Source: Anaeramoeba ignava (Eukaryota > Metamonada > Anaeramoebidae). From it: a DNA stretch of 64,000 nucleotides. Position numbers and translations under genes: made by a program. How positions within the stretch are numbered: position 1 is the stretch's first letter; each line of letters starts with the position of its first letter. Positions 29,985 through 40,897 of the stretch are shown in pieces. Below the pieces are notes generated by a model. The model worked only from the letters and a program-made list of their open reading frames with translations, made no database searches and was not told the DNA's origin. The stretch is taken from NCBI GenBank assembly GCA_028826165.1, contig JAPDFW010000056.1, forward strand, positions 124,001 through 188,000. Direction: 5' to 3'.

Positions 29985-31550
29985 TTAATGAAATTTTAAA
30001 ATTTATTTAAAAATTCATTATTCAAAAATTAAAAATAAATTTTTTAATAAAAATTTATTAAAAAATAATAAATATTGCAAAATATTATAAAATATAATAA
30101 AATAAAAATAAAAAAATAAAATAAAAAATAATAAATATAAAAACTTCAAAAAAATTAAAAAATATAAAAAAATAAAATTAATTTCTTGTATAATAATAAG
30201 GAAAAAAATAATAAAAATTCAAATATCAATAAATTTAAAAATAAATTAAAAAAAATTAAAAATAAAAATGAAAAATTATAAATTAAAAATAAAAATCAAA
30301 ATAAAAAAAAGAAATCTTAAAAAATTCAATTAATTAAAAAACAAAAATAATAAATAACATAATAAATATAAATAATAAATTTAAATATTAAAAAATTAAA
30401 AAAATATTAAATAAAAAATTTTAAAATAAATACAAAGGATAAAAACAAAAAAAAATAAAATTCAAAAAGAAAATATAATACAATTATAAATATAAAAATA
30501 ATAAAAATAATAAATAAAAAGGTTCTTCTAAAATAAAAACATAAAAAATATAAAAAATAAATATAAAAAAAAAATAAATATTTAAAAATAAAATATTCAT
30601 AAATTAAAAAGATGGAAATATAATTTAAATATAAAAAAAATAAAAATATGGAAATATAATAAATAAAAAAATAAAAAAATAAATATAATAAATAAAATAT
30701 AATAAATATAAAATATAAATAAAAATAATAAATATAATAAAAATAAAAATAAAATATAATAAATATAAAATAATATTAAAAAATAAAAAATAAAATAAAA
30801 AAATATAATAAAAAATATAATATAAAATAATAAAATAATAATATATAATATAATAAAATATAATAAAAATAATAACAAAATATAAAATATAATAAAATAT
30901 AAAATAATAAAATAATAAATATAAAAAATATACAAAATATAATAAATATAATAAAATATAATAAAACAAATAAACTAAAATAAATATAACAAAAAATATA
31001 ATAAAAATATAATAAATATAATAAAAACATAAAAAATAATAAAATATAATAAAATAATAAAATAAAAATAATAAAATAAAATAAAACATAATAAATATAA
31101 ATATAAAATAAAATATAATAAATATAAATAAAAATATAATAAATATAAAATATAATAAATATATAAATAATAAATATAATAAAATAATAAATATAATAAA
31201 TATAATAAAATATAATAAAATATAAAAAATAATAAATATATATAATAAAAATAAATAAAAATAAATATAATAAATATAATAAATATAATAAATATAAATA
31301 TAATATAATAAATATAATAAATATAATAAATATAAATATAATAAATATAAATATAATAAATATAAATATAATAAATATAAATATAATAAATATAAAATAT
31401 AATAAATATAATAAATATAAATATAATAAATATAATAAATATAATAAATATAATAAATATAATAAATATAAATATAAATATAAATATAAAATAAATATAA
31501 TAAATATAAATATAATTTCTTAAACTTTGTGTTTTTTTTTTTTGTTAATA
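29985..31550. repeat. AT-only region with ATAATAAAT 9-bp satellite
   Basis: Almost pure A/T. A regular AATATAATAAAT/ATAAATATA satellite runs from about 31090 to 31515 and more irregular ATAAAA sequence lies before it. It would be the first intron(s) of CCT6 if the gene were intact. The low-complexity F/I/L/Y open frames on the minus strand (30597-31089) are artefacts. Confidence 0.85.
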
Positions 31551-31555
31551 ATTAG

Positions 31556-33045
31556 CAAATAACTAATCCAACAGCTGGATTAATTGCAAGAACTGCATCA
31601 TCCCAAGATGATATTACAGGAGATGGAACAACATCATCAATTTTATTAATAGGAGAAATCATGAAACAATCAGAAAGATATTTGATGGAAGGATTGCATC
31701 CAAGAATCATAATCTGATGGAATTAAAATAGCAAGAAGATTTGCAATTGATTTTTTGGATAAATTCAAGATTCAAAAGGAAAATACAAGAGATTTCTTGA
31801 TTGAAGTTGCAAGAACAAGTCTGCGAACAAAACTTAGACAAGATATGGCCGATCAACTCACAGAAATTGTTGTTGATGCTGTTTTAACTATCAAGAAAGA
31901 AGATAAACCTGCTGATCTCCATATGATTGAGATACAAACTATGGAACATAAATTGGATACTGAAAGTCGTTTAGTTAGAGGTCTTGTTCTTGATCATGGC
32001 GCAAGACATCCAAATATGCCAACTAGATTAGAAAATGCATTTATTTTGACTTGCAATGTTTCTTTAGAATATGAAAAAACGTAAAAAAATCAAAATTCAT
32101 TTATAAAATTACAAAATTATAAAATTTAAAAATTATAAAATTATAATTTAAAACAGAGAAATCAACACCTCATTCTCATATTATAATGCAGAACAAAGAG
32201 AACAATTTGTAAAAGCAGAAAGATCATTCGTCGATAAAAAAGTACAAAAAATTATCGATTTAAAACGAAAAGTTTGTGATGGAAATGATAGAGGATTTCT
32301 TGTTGTGAACCAAAAAGGAATCGATCCAATTTCATTAGATTTATTACAAAAAGAAGGAATCATGGCATTACGAAGAGCAAAAAGAAGAAACATGGAAAGA
32401 TTAGAATTGAGCTGTGGAGGAGTTTCTGTGAACTCAGTGGATGATTTAACACCGGATGTGCTTGGAGAAGCAGGATTAGTTTATGAACACGTTTTAGGAG
32501 AAGAAAAATTCACTTTTGTGGAAGATGTAAAACATCCACATTCATGCACAATATTGATTAAAGGACCAAACAAATACACAATCAATCAAATCAAAGATGC
32601 TGTTCGTGATGGTTTGCGTGCAGTGAATAACACGATTCAAGATAAATCAGTTGTTCCAGGTGCAGGCGCCTTTGAATTAGCTTGTTATCAACATTTAATC
32701 AAAGAAAAAGATCGAATTCAAGGAAAAACAAAACTTGGAATTCAAATTTTTGCAGATGCTTTGCTTATTATCCCAAAAGTTCTTGCTGAAAATGGAGGGT
32801 TTGATACCCAGGAAGTTCTTGTGTCTCTTTTAGATGAACACCAAAAAGGTCATGTTGTTGGAATTGATATGGAAACTGGTGATCCTATTGATCCTCAAAC
32901 TCAAGGCATTTGGGATAATTATAACGTTAAAAAGCAACTTATTCATTCTTCTGCAATTATTTCTTCTCAATTACTTTTGGTTGATGAAATTATTAGTGCT
33001 GGAAAATCTATGCAAAAAGGTCAAGATTCTCAACAAATGATGTGA
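31556..33045 (+). CDS. CCT6: CCT6 (TCP-1 zeta) chaperonin subunit, C-terminal 85%, one apparent frameshift
   Basis: Subunit of the cytosolic TRiC/CCT ring that folds actin and tubulin. A segment from 31556 (after TAATTAG) encodes [20 protein letters not shown] and the GDGTT nucleotide-binding motif. At 31712 one extra base puts TGA in frame after HPRII; the following frame resumes with [15 protein letters not shown]. Exon 31713-32080 joins 32157-33045 through a 76-bp intron (EKT|EINTSF). Zeta-type marks are [73 protein letters not shown] and [15 protein letters not shown]. The tail ends KGQDSQQMM. With the damaged 5' region this could be a pseudogene or a misassembled functional gene; the long intact C-terminal frame argues for recent function. 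Confidence 0.85.
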
Positions 33046-33550
33046 TTTTGATTTTGATAATAAATTGAAATCGAAATTCAATTTAAAATTTCAATAAAAA
33101 AATCAAAATTAAATCAAATTAAATTAAATCAAAATTAAAAATCAAAATTCAAATTAAATTAAAAATCAAAATCAAAATTCAAAAAAATCAAAATCAAAAT
33201 CAAAAAATCAATTCAAAATCAAAATCAAAATCAAAATAGAATTAAAAATCAAAATCAAAATCAAAATCAAAATCAAAATTAAATTCAAATTCAATAGAAA
33301 AATTCAAAATTAAATTCAAAATTAAATTCAAATCAAATTAAAATTAAATTCTTTTTTTCTTTTAGAAATTTCTCATTCAATAAATCATCCTAAAATAAAA
33401 CAAAAAAATTTATTAATTTTGAAGGTTTTTTTTCATTCCTAAAATTTGGATTTGTAAAGAAAAGAAAAGAAAAGAAAAGAAAAGAAAAGAAAAGAAAATG
33501 ATAAACTTATTAAAAATTGGAAAGTTAATTTGAAATCTATGAAAAAAAAA
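33046..33550. other. Convergent spacer with CAAAAT/AATTAA repeats
   Basis: 505 bp between the CCT6 stop and the PABPN1-like stop. It holds TCAAAA and AAATTCAA short repeats and, at 33455-33497, nine copies of AAAAG. No gene is seen. Confidence 0.7.
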
Positions 33551-35248
33551 TTAATTATTTTGATAAGGATGAAAAGAACGAGATCGACCTCTTGGTTGCC
33601 ATGAATAACCTCTTCCTCTTCCTCTTCCTCTTCCTCCTCTTCCTCTTCCTCTTCCTCTACTTCTTCCTCTTCCTCTTCCTTTTGAAAATGGAACATTTGT
33701 TCTTTTTTGAGATACATGAATATTTTTTCCTCTTAATGTAGTTCCTTCTAATGTAAGTGATGTTTCTATTGAATCTAAATTTTCGAATTCAACATAAGCA
33801 AATCTAACAAATAAAAAAGTGGAACAAATATTTTTGAATGAAATCAATATAAAATTCAAAATTAAAACTAAAATTCAATTCCAAATTCAATTCAATTTAA
33901 AATTCAATTCAAAATTCAATTCCAAATTCAATTCCAAATTAAATTCCAAATTAAATTCCAAATTCAATTTAAAATTCAATTCCAAATTCAAATTCAAATT
34001 CAAAATTCAATTCCAAATTCAATTCCAAATTAAAATTAAAATTAAATCCCAAATTCAATTCCAAATTCAATTCCAAATTCAATTTAAAATTAAAATCAAA
34101 ATTCAATTCAAAATTCAATTCCAAATTCAATTCCAAATTAAATTCCAAATTCAATTCAAAATTAAAATTAAAATTAAAATTAAAATTAAAATTAAAATTA
34201 AAATCAAAATCAAAATTGAAATCAAAATTAAAATTAAAATCAAAATTAAAATTAAAATTCAAATTAAAAATTCAATTCCAAATTCAATTTAAAATTCAAA
34301 TTCAATTTAAAATTCAATTCCAAATTCAAATTCAATTCCAAATTCAATTCAAAATTCAAATTCAACTCAAAATTCAATTCAATTCAAATTCAATTCAATT
34401 CCAAATTCAATTCCAAATTCAATTCCAAATTCAATTCAAAATTCAATTAAAATTAAAATTAAAATTAAAAATAAAATTAAAATTAAAAATAAAATTAAAA
34501 TTAAAATTAAAATTAAAATTCAATTTAATAATTGAAATTAAAATTAAAATTAAAATTAAAATCAAAATTAAAATTAAAATTCAAATTAAAAATTCAATTC
34601 CAAATTCAATTTAAAATTCAAATTAAATTTAAAATTCAATTCCAAATTCAAATTCAATTCCAAATTCAAAATTAAAATTAAAATTAAAATTAAATTCCAA
34701 ATTCAATTCAAAATTAAAATTAAAATTAAAATTAAAAATAAAATTAAAATTAAAATTAAATTTAATAATTGAAAATGATATAAAATTAAATAAAAAGAAA
34801 TGGAGAATCAAATACCCTTTAGATTCACCCATTTTATTCTTTCTAATTGTTAATTTTCTAATAGGACCACAAGAAGCAAATAAATCATATAATTCTTGGT
34901 CAGTTGTAGATGGATCAAGATTTCCAACAAAAATAGATTTTGAATCATCAGGAGAATCTATACAAAAAAATATAAGAAACAAAATTATTTAGCCAAATTT
35001 GAGAGAAAGTATTGAGAAAAATATATTTTACCTGAATTGGGTTGGTTCAATTTTATCGATTCTTCTTGTAATTGTTGAAATTTTTCTTCTTCATCTTCAT
35101 CGAAAATACCATCTTTTTGTTTTTGTTTTGTGTCCTCATCTTCTTTGGAATCCTTTTTTTGAGTTTTTGTTGTTTCTTTTTCTTTTTCTTTTTCTTTTTC
35201 TTTTTCTGGTGAAGATTGATTAGATTTTTCAGTTTGTTGAAAAGACAT
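33551..35248 (-). CDS. PABPN1-like nuclear poly(A)-binding protein (3 exons)
   Basis: Single-RRM protein that binds poly(A) tails and stimulates polyadenylation in the nucleus. Exons: 35032-35248, 34816-34957, 33551-33803; introns of 74 and 1012 bp; product 203 residues. The N-terminus is acidic/Lys-rich with KEKEKEKEKE, then a helical stretch EEEKFQQLQEESIKL in the place of the PABPN1 coiled coil. The RRM spans about 78-155: KSIFVGNLD (RNP2), GPIRKLTIRKNKMGESKG, then FAYVEF (RNP1) directly after the second intron. LEGTTLRGKNIHVSQKRTN matches PABPN1. The C-terminus is an RG-rich tail (GRGRGRSRGRGRGRGG), as in PABPN1, probably arginine-methylated. A T-rich element is present at 35260-35290. 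Confidence 0.9.
33840..34790. repeat. Satellite filling PABPN1-like intron 2 (AAATTCAATTCC / AAAATT)
   Basis: About 950 bp alternating two families: AAATTCAATTCC-type 12-mers and AAAATT hexamers, in blocks that recur (33900-34140, 34150-34265, 34270-34440 and so on). A 34160-34300-like block recurs at 34535-34670, suggesting a larger internal duplication. Confidence 0.9.
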
Positions 35249-35289
35249 AAAAATTAAGAATGAAAAAAAATGAGTTTTAAAAAATTTTT

Positions 35290-35500
35290 TTTTCCGATTT
35301 TAATTTTAATTTTGAATTTTGATTTTTAATTTTAATTTTTAATTTGAATTTTTAATTTTAATTTTTAATTTTAATTTTAATTTTAATTTTAATTTTAATT
35401 TTAATTTTAATTTTAATTTTAATTTTAATTTTAATTTTAATTTTGAATTTTTAATTTTTAAATTTTAATTTTTAATTTTAATTTTTATTTGATTTGAATT
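35290..35500. repeat. 6-bp satellite AATTTT between PABPN1-like and coiled-coil genes
   Basis: TTTTAA hexamers, the same family as at 26066-27215, 36540-36810 and 38629-39060. Confidence 0.85.
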
Positions 35501-35531
35501 GAGAAAAAAAATTAATTTGAAAAGAAAAAAA

Positions 35532-36431
35532 TCAATTTGAATCTGAACTAAATTCATCACTTGAAATTTCTTTCTTGGCTCTAACAACAGATTGAACATT
35601 CATTTCTCCAGAATCTGAACTTGTTCCTGAGTCCATTACTTGGAAACTTTGTGAAGGAATTCCTTCATTTCTTGAATCAAGTTCTGAATCAGTTTCATCA
35701 CTTTCAATTTGAATTTTAACAATATTTGGATAATTTTTAGATTCTTTTTTTTTCTTATCAAAAACAACTTTAGCAGATTTTGATTTTGATTTTGAATTTG
35801 ATTTTGATTTTGATTTTGAATTTGATTTTGATTTTGAATTTGAATTTGATTTTGAATTTGATTTTTGATGACTATTTCCAAATCGATAGGGTTTATTTTG
35901 TTTTTGAGAAGGTTTTCTTCTAGAATTTTGTTTTGAAAAATTTAATTGATTTAATTGATTGAATTGATTGAATTGATTTAATTGATTTAAATTATTTGAA
36001 TCATCTGAATCATCTGAATCATTTGAATCATTTGAATTATTTGAATTATTTGAATTATTTGAATTATTTGAATTATTTGAATCATTTGAATCATTTGAAT
36101 CATTTGAATCATTTGGATTATCTAAATCATTTGGATCATCGGATTGTGAATTGGATTCAATATTAAAATCTTTTCTATTACTACTTTTCCTGTTTTTATT
36201 TTTATTTTTCTGATTATTATTATTTTGTTGTTGTGATAAATCATTTTGTTGTTGTTTTATTTGAATTGTGTAATCTTTGATTTCATTAGTTAATTTTGCA
36301 TTTTCTTCAATTAATGTCGCATTTTCAATTTCTAATGTTTGCATTTTGAGTTGAAGGAGATTAATTTCTTGTTCTTTTTCATCAAGAAGTTTATTTAATT
36401 GAAGAATTTGTCCATCTTTTTCAGTTGTCAT
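35532..36431 (-). CDS. Coiled-coil, Asn/Ser/Asp-rich protein of unknown function
   Basis: Single-exon 299-residue protein; I do not recognise a family. Residues 1-75 form a strong coiled coil with heptad Leu/Ile (QLNKLLDEKEQEINLLQLKM). It is followed by a Q/N run and an N-D-S repeat near 95-165 built on NDSNDSNDSNNS. Next come NQLNQFNQFNQLNQLN and a Ser/Lys repeat ([10 protein letters not shown]). The C-terminal 70 residues are acidic and Ser-rich with normal complexity (VKIQIESDETDSELDSRNEG). The ATG is followed directly by the coiled coil and preceded by the T-rich element at 36471-36509, which supports the start. A scaffold or centrosomal/nuclear role is possible, but nothing here proves it. 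Confidence 0.7.
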   Translation of the reverse strand: MTTEKDGQILQLNKLLDEKEQEINLLQLKMQTLEIENATLIEENAKLTNEIKDYTIQIKQQQNDLSQQQNNNNQKNKNKNRKSSNRKDFNIESNSQSDDPNDLDNPNDSNDSNDSNDSNNSNNSNNSNNSNNSNDSNDSDDSDDSNNLNQLNQFNQFNQLNQLNFSKQNSRRKPSQKQNKPYRFGNSHQKSNSKSNSNSKSKSNSKSKSKSNSKSKSKSAKVVFDKKKKESKNYPNIVKIQIESDETDSELDSRNEGIPSQSFQVMDSGTSSDSGEMNVQSVVRAKKEISSDEFSSDSN

Positions 36432-36470
36432 TTAAATAAAAAAAAAAAGGAGAAGAAAAGAATTAAAAAA

Positions 36471-36509
36471 AAAATGAAAATGAAAAAAAATGAAAAAAAT
36501 TTTTTCTTT
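36471..36509 (-). promoter_or_regulatory. T-rich upstream element (coiled-coil gene)
   Basis: Minus strand reads AAAGAAAAAATTTTTTTCAT, then TTTTTTTCATTTTCATTTT, 40 bp upstream of the ATG. Confidence 0.45.
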
Positions 36510-36539
36510 TATTTTCCCTAATTAAGAAAATAATTTTTA

Positions 36540-36810
36540 ATTTGATTTTGATTTTGATTTTAATTTTAATTTTAATTTTAATTTTGATTTTGATTTTAAT
36601 TTTAATTTTAATTTTGATTTTAATTTTTAATTTTAATTTTAATTTTAATTTTGATTTTAATTTTAATTTTAATTTTGATTTTAATTTTAATTTTAATTTT
36701 GATTTTGATTTTAATTTTAATTTTAATTTTAATTTTAATTTTAATTTTAATTTTAATTTTAATTTTGATTTTAAATTGAATTTTTAATTTTAATTTTGAA
36801 TTTGATTTTA
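36540..36810. repeat. 6-bp satellite AATTTT/GATTTT
   Basis: Hexamers between the coiled-coil start and the first RCC1-BTB stop. They continue the 3'-terminal AATCAAAAT codons of the RCC1-BTB gene (NQN end), so the repeat may have grown out of, or invaded, the gene's 3' end. Confidence 0.85.
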
Positions 36811-36813
36811 ATT

Positions 36814-38598
36814 TTAATTTTGATTATTAAATTTGTTAATTAATAAATCAAATAAATTTGGATTTGTTTGATTTAATTGAAAATAATCAATTCCTCTTTC
36901 TAATTCTTCAATTATTTCTTGTGTAATTTGAATTCCTTCTTTAATTTGATTTGAATAAATCCAATATTCAAATATTTGGAATGATTTATTACTTAATTCA
37001 CTATAATCTGTAACTTTATTTGATTTATCTTCTGTTACAGATAAAAACATTCCTCGATATAATTCACTTCTCATTATTAATATTAATTTTGGAAATTTAT
37101 ATTGTTTTTCTTTTCTTTCAATTATAAAATCTTTTCCATTTTCTTTTTCATTTTCATTTAAATAAATTCTTTTCATTGTTTCTTCAATTTTTTCATTTGA
37201 ATTTATAATTTCTTTAATTTCAGAATATAATTTTGGATTTATTATTTTGTTTGAATAAATCATTTCAAATATTTGATTTGATTCTTTAATTGATTTATTT
37301 GAAATAATTTCTTTAAGTTTTTCAATTTCATTTTCATTTTGATTTAATCTATATTTCAATATTAATTTATGAGCTTTGATTATTTCTCCATTTTTGGTTT
37401 TAAATGAAATATCACAAAATTCTTTTCTTCTAAATAATTTTATCAAATCTTCTTCAAGATTGGAAAAAGGAGGAGGAGAATAATAAAGAAATGAATTTCG
37501 ATATCCACAAGAAATATGATAATTGAAAATATTTTCATTAAATCTTAATTTAGGAAGTTCAATTTGAAATGGAATTGATTGAATATTTGTATCTCCAATT
37601 CCTAATTGTCCAGAATAATTATATCCAAATCCAATCAATTTTGAATTAGATGTTAAAATCAAAGTATGATAGCATCCAACAGAACAATCAAGAATACGAT
37701 CTTTTCTGAATAAAGATGATTTGATTTCAGTAAATTCATAAGTATTTCGAAATACATTTTCACCAAGTCCATTAAATCCGTTATCTCCACATGAATAAAG
37801 TTTTCTTTTTAGATTTTCATTTTCAATCAACATTATTGAATGAGACCCTCCACATTGAATATCAATTATTTTACCTTTTGGAATATTTTGGATTTTGGTT
37901 AATTTATTGATTTTTTCTTCTTTTATTCTTGATTCTCCTAATCCGAGTTGACCATATCTATTTAATCCACATCCAAATAATTCTTGATTTAAATTTAAAA
38001 GAAAAACACAATGTGAAGAATTTCCTGAAAATATTTTAGAAACATTTTTCATCATTAAAATTGGTTTTTCTGTTTTTTTAAGTGTTTCAGAATCAAAACC
38101 AAGTTGACCAGAATCATTTGATCCAATTCCATAAACATTTTGATTTGAAGTTAATAAGTAAATCGAAAATATGCCACAAACAATATCTTGAATTATTCTA
38201 TCATTTGTATTTTCAATTAATGATGAAATATTAATAAATTGATTTGGATTTTTTGGATTAATATCATTTCCTTTTGCAAATAGATTTCCTTCTATTGTTA
38301 AAATAGCTTCATTATGACTACCAACAGTTACTTTTTGAATATTTTCTTCAATTTGGATTTTTGAAGGATTTTGATTTGAATCTTTTTCTTCATTTAAATA
38401 TTCTATTGCTTTTCCATTTTCAAAAAGGAAAATTGTTGAAAATCTTCCTGTTGAAATTTGTTTAATTTCATTTTCATTTTCATTTTCATTTTCATTTTCA
38501 TTTTCAAATTTAAATTGAATTGGTTTTTTTATTTCATTTGATTTATTTTTGAAAAGAATTGGGTTTTCATTTAAACCAAAAAATAAAATTTCATTCAT
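36814..38598 (-). CDS. RCC1-repeat/BTB protein, array copy 1 (intact)
   Basis: Single-exon, 594 residues. N-terminal two thirds is an RCC1 beta-propeller with blades marked by YGIGSNDSGQLGF, FGCGLNRYGQLGLG, YSCGDNGFNGLG and GFGYNYSGQLGIGD, plus CGGSHSIML and GCYHTLILTS. A first BTB follows near 395 (LIKLFRRKEFCDISFKTKNG, AHKLILKYR). A second BTB follows near 495 (DFIIERKEKQYKFPKLILIM, RSELYRGMFLS). The C-terminus is NLFDLLINKFNNQN. RCC1-BTB proteins are usually adaptors for ubiquitin ligases or GTPase pathways; the substrate here is unknown. An (EN)n stretch interrupts the first blade. It begins a head-to-tail array of near-identical genes. Confidence 0.92.
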   Translation of the reverse strand: MNEILFFGLNENPILFKNKSNEIKKPIQFKFENENENENENENEIKQISTGRFSTIFLFENGKAIEYLNEEKDSNQNPSKIQIEENIQKVTVGSHNEAILTIEGNLFAKGNDINPKNPNQFINISSLIENTNDRIIQDIVCGIFSIYLLTSNQNVYGIGSNDSGQLGFDSETLKKTEKPILMMKNVSKIFSGNSSHCVFLLNLNQELFGCGLNRYGQLGLGESRIKEEKINKLTKIQNIPKGKIIDIQCGGSHSIMLIENENLKRKLYSCGDNGFNGLGENVFRNTYEFTEIKSSLFRKDRILDCSVGCYHTLILTSNSKLIGFGYNYSGQLGIGDTNIQSIPFQIELPKLRFNENIFNYHISCGYRNSFLYYSPPPFSNLEEDLIKLFRRKEFCDISFKTKNGEIIKAHKLILKYRLNQNENEIEKLKEIISNKSIKESNQIFEMIYSNKIINPKLYSEIKEIINSNEKIEETMKRIYLNENEKENGKDFIIERKEKQYKFPKLILIMRSELYRGMFLSVTEDKSNKVTDYSELSNKSFQIFEYWIYSNQIKEGIQITQEIIEELERGIDYFQLNQTNPNLFDLLINKFNNQN

Positions 38599-38628
38599 TT
38601 TTGAAAAGAAAAAAAATGAAAAAAATGA

Positions 38629-38770
38629 TTTTAATTTTAATTTTAATTTTAATTTTAATTTTAATTTTAATTTTAATTTTAATTTTAATTTTAATTTTAA
38701 TTTTAATTTTAATTTTAATTTTAATTTTAATTTTAATTTTAATTTTAATTTTAATTTTAATTTTAATTTT
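38629..38770. repeat. 6-bp satellite TTTTAA, about 23 uniform copies
   Basis: Very uniform hexamer tract just upstream of array copy 1. It runs directly into the 3' relic of another copy. Confidence 0.92.
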
Positions 38771-38862
38771 GATTATTAAATTTATTAATTAATAAATCAA
38801 ATAAATTTGGATTTGTTTGATTTAATTGAAAATAATCAATTCCTTTTTGAATTTCATTAATA
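38771..38862 (-). pseudogene. Isolated 3' end of another RCC1-BTB copy
   Basis: The minus strand encodes the family C-terminus (GIDYFQLNQTNPNLFDLLIN, then KFNNQN) with nothing else of the gene left. Both sides are TTTTAA satellite. It is a remnant of a fifth array member, deleted by repeat-mediated recombination. Confidence 0.85.
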
Positions 38863-39060
38863 ATTTTAATTTTAATTTTTATTTTAATTTTAATTTTAAT
38901 TTTTAATTTTAATTTTAATTTTAATTTTAATTTTAATTTTAATTTTAATTTTGATTTTAATTTTGATTTTGATTTTGATTTTAATTTTAATTTTAATTTT
39001 AATTTTAATTTTAATTTTAATTTTGATTTTAATTTTAATTTTAATTTTAATTTTGATTTT
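38863..39060. repeat. 6-bp satellite TTTTAA/TTTTGA
   Basis: Separates the 3' relic from the dead copy 2, and again merges into the terminal NQN codons. Confidence 0.88.
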
Positions 39061-40850
39061 GATTTTGATTATTAAATTTGTTAATTAATAAATCAAATAA
39101 ATTTGGATTTGTTTGATTTAATTGAAAATAATCAATTCCTCTTTCTAATTCATTAATAATTTCTTGTGTAATTTGAATTTCATCTTTAATTTGATTTGAA
39201 TAAATCCAATATTCAAATATTTGAAATGATTTATTACTTAATTCACTATAATCTGTAACTTTATTAGAAGTATCATTTGTTACAGATAAAAACATTCCTC
39301 GATATAATTCACTTCTCATTATTAATATTAATTTTGGAAATTTATATTGTTTTTCTTTTCTTTCAATTATAAAATCTTTTTCATTTTCATTTTCATTTTA
39401 ATTTAAATAAATTCTTTTCATTGTTTCTTCAATTTTCTCATTTGAATTTATAATTTCTTTGATTTCAGAATATAATTTTGGATTAATTTTGGAATTATTT
39501 GAATAAATCATTTCAAATATTTGATTTGATTCTTTAATTGATTTATTTTGAAATAATTTCTTTAAGTTTTTCAATTTGATTTTGATTTAATCTATATTTC
39601 AATATTAATTTATGAGCTTCAATTATTTCTCCATTTTCGGTTTTAAATGAAATATTGCAAAATTCTTTTCTTCTAAATAGCTTTATCAAATCTTCTTCAA
39701 GATTGGAAAAAGAAGAAAGAAAAGGAGAATAATAAAGAAATGAAGTATCATTTCCACAAGAAAGATGATAATTAGGAAATATCTTCATTAAATCTTAATT
39801 TAGGAAGTTCAATTTGAATTGGAATTAATTGATCTTTTGTATCTCCAGTTCCTAATTGTCCAAATAAATTATTTCCAAATACTATTAATTTTGAATTGGA
39901 AGTTAAAATCAAAGTATGATAACATCCAACAGAAAAATCAAGAATATTATCATTTTCAAATAAAGATGATTTAATTTCAGTAAATTCATAAATATTTCCT
40001 CCATCTTTTTCAAGTCCAGTATATGAATAAACCCCACATGAATAAAGTTTTCTTTTTGGATTTTCATTTTCATTTTCATTTTCAATCAACATTATTGAAT
40101 GAAAATTTCCACATTTAATATCAATTATTTCACCTTTTGGAATATTTTGGATTTTGGTTAATTTTTGGATTTTTGTTTCTTTTCTTGATTCTCCTAATCC
40201 GATTTGACCATATCTATTTAATCCACATCCAAATAATTCTTGATTTGAAGTTAAAAGAAAAACACGATGTGAATAATCTCCTGAAAATATTTTAGAAACA
40301 TTTTTCATCATTAAAATTGGTTTTTCTGTTTCTTTAAGTGTTTCAGAATCAAAACCAAGTTGACCAAAAAAATTATCACCAATTCCATAAGCATTTTGAT
40401 TTGAAGTTAATAAATAAATTGAAAATATGCCAGAAACAACATCTTGAATTATTCTATCATTTGTATCTTCAATTAATGATGAAATATTGATAAATTCATT
40501 TGGATTTTTGGATTAATATTTTCTCCTTTGGCAAATACATTTCCTTCTATTGTTAAAATAGCTTCATTATGACTACCAACAGTTACTTTTTGAATATTTT
40601 CTTCAATTTGGATTTTTTGAGGATTTTGATTTGAATATTTTTGGTTTAAATATTCTATTGCTTTTCCATTTTTAAAAAGGAAAATTGTTGAAAATTCACC
40701 TGTTGAAATTTGTTTAATTTGTTTTTCATTTTCATTTTCATTTTCATTTTCATTTTCAAATTTAAATTGAATTGGTTTTGTTATTGAATCTGTTTTATTT
40801 TTGATAAGAATTGGATCTTCATTTGAACCAAAAAATAAAATTTCATTCAT
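39047..40850 (-). pseudogene. RCC1-BTB array copy 2, dead by three frameshifts and a stop
   Basis: Full length is present and alignable to copies 1 and 3, but broken. One T is missing in a T-run near 40505-40510 (frame lost after NINPK). One extra base lies near 39775 (after LRFNED). One extra T lies near 39545 (after EIIS). A TAA codon at 39398-39400 replaces or interrupts the LNENENE stretch. Segments between breaks remain highly similar to the sisters (MMKNVSKIFSGD, FGCGLNRYGQIGLGE, RSELYRGMFLSVTNDTSNK). The start MNEILFFGSNEDP is nearly identical to copy 3. Four hits in one copy, in both homopolymer and non-homopolymer places, fit real decay better than sequencing error, though reads should be checked. 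Confidence 0.88.
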
Positions 40851-40897
40851 TTTTGAAAAGAAAAATGAAAAATTTTTAAAAATTAAACAATTTGAAT

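Noticed and set aside
30597-31089. Hydrophobic F/I/L/Y frames on the minus strand resembling membrane proteins
   Set aside because: AT-only sequence gives only such codons; no pattern of helices and loops.
33600-33690. E-rich open frame (EEEEEEV) antisense to the RG tail
   Set aside because: Shadow of the PABPN1-like RG-repeat codons in another frame.
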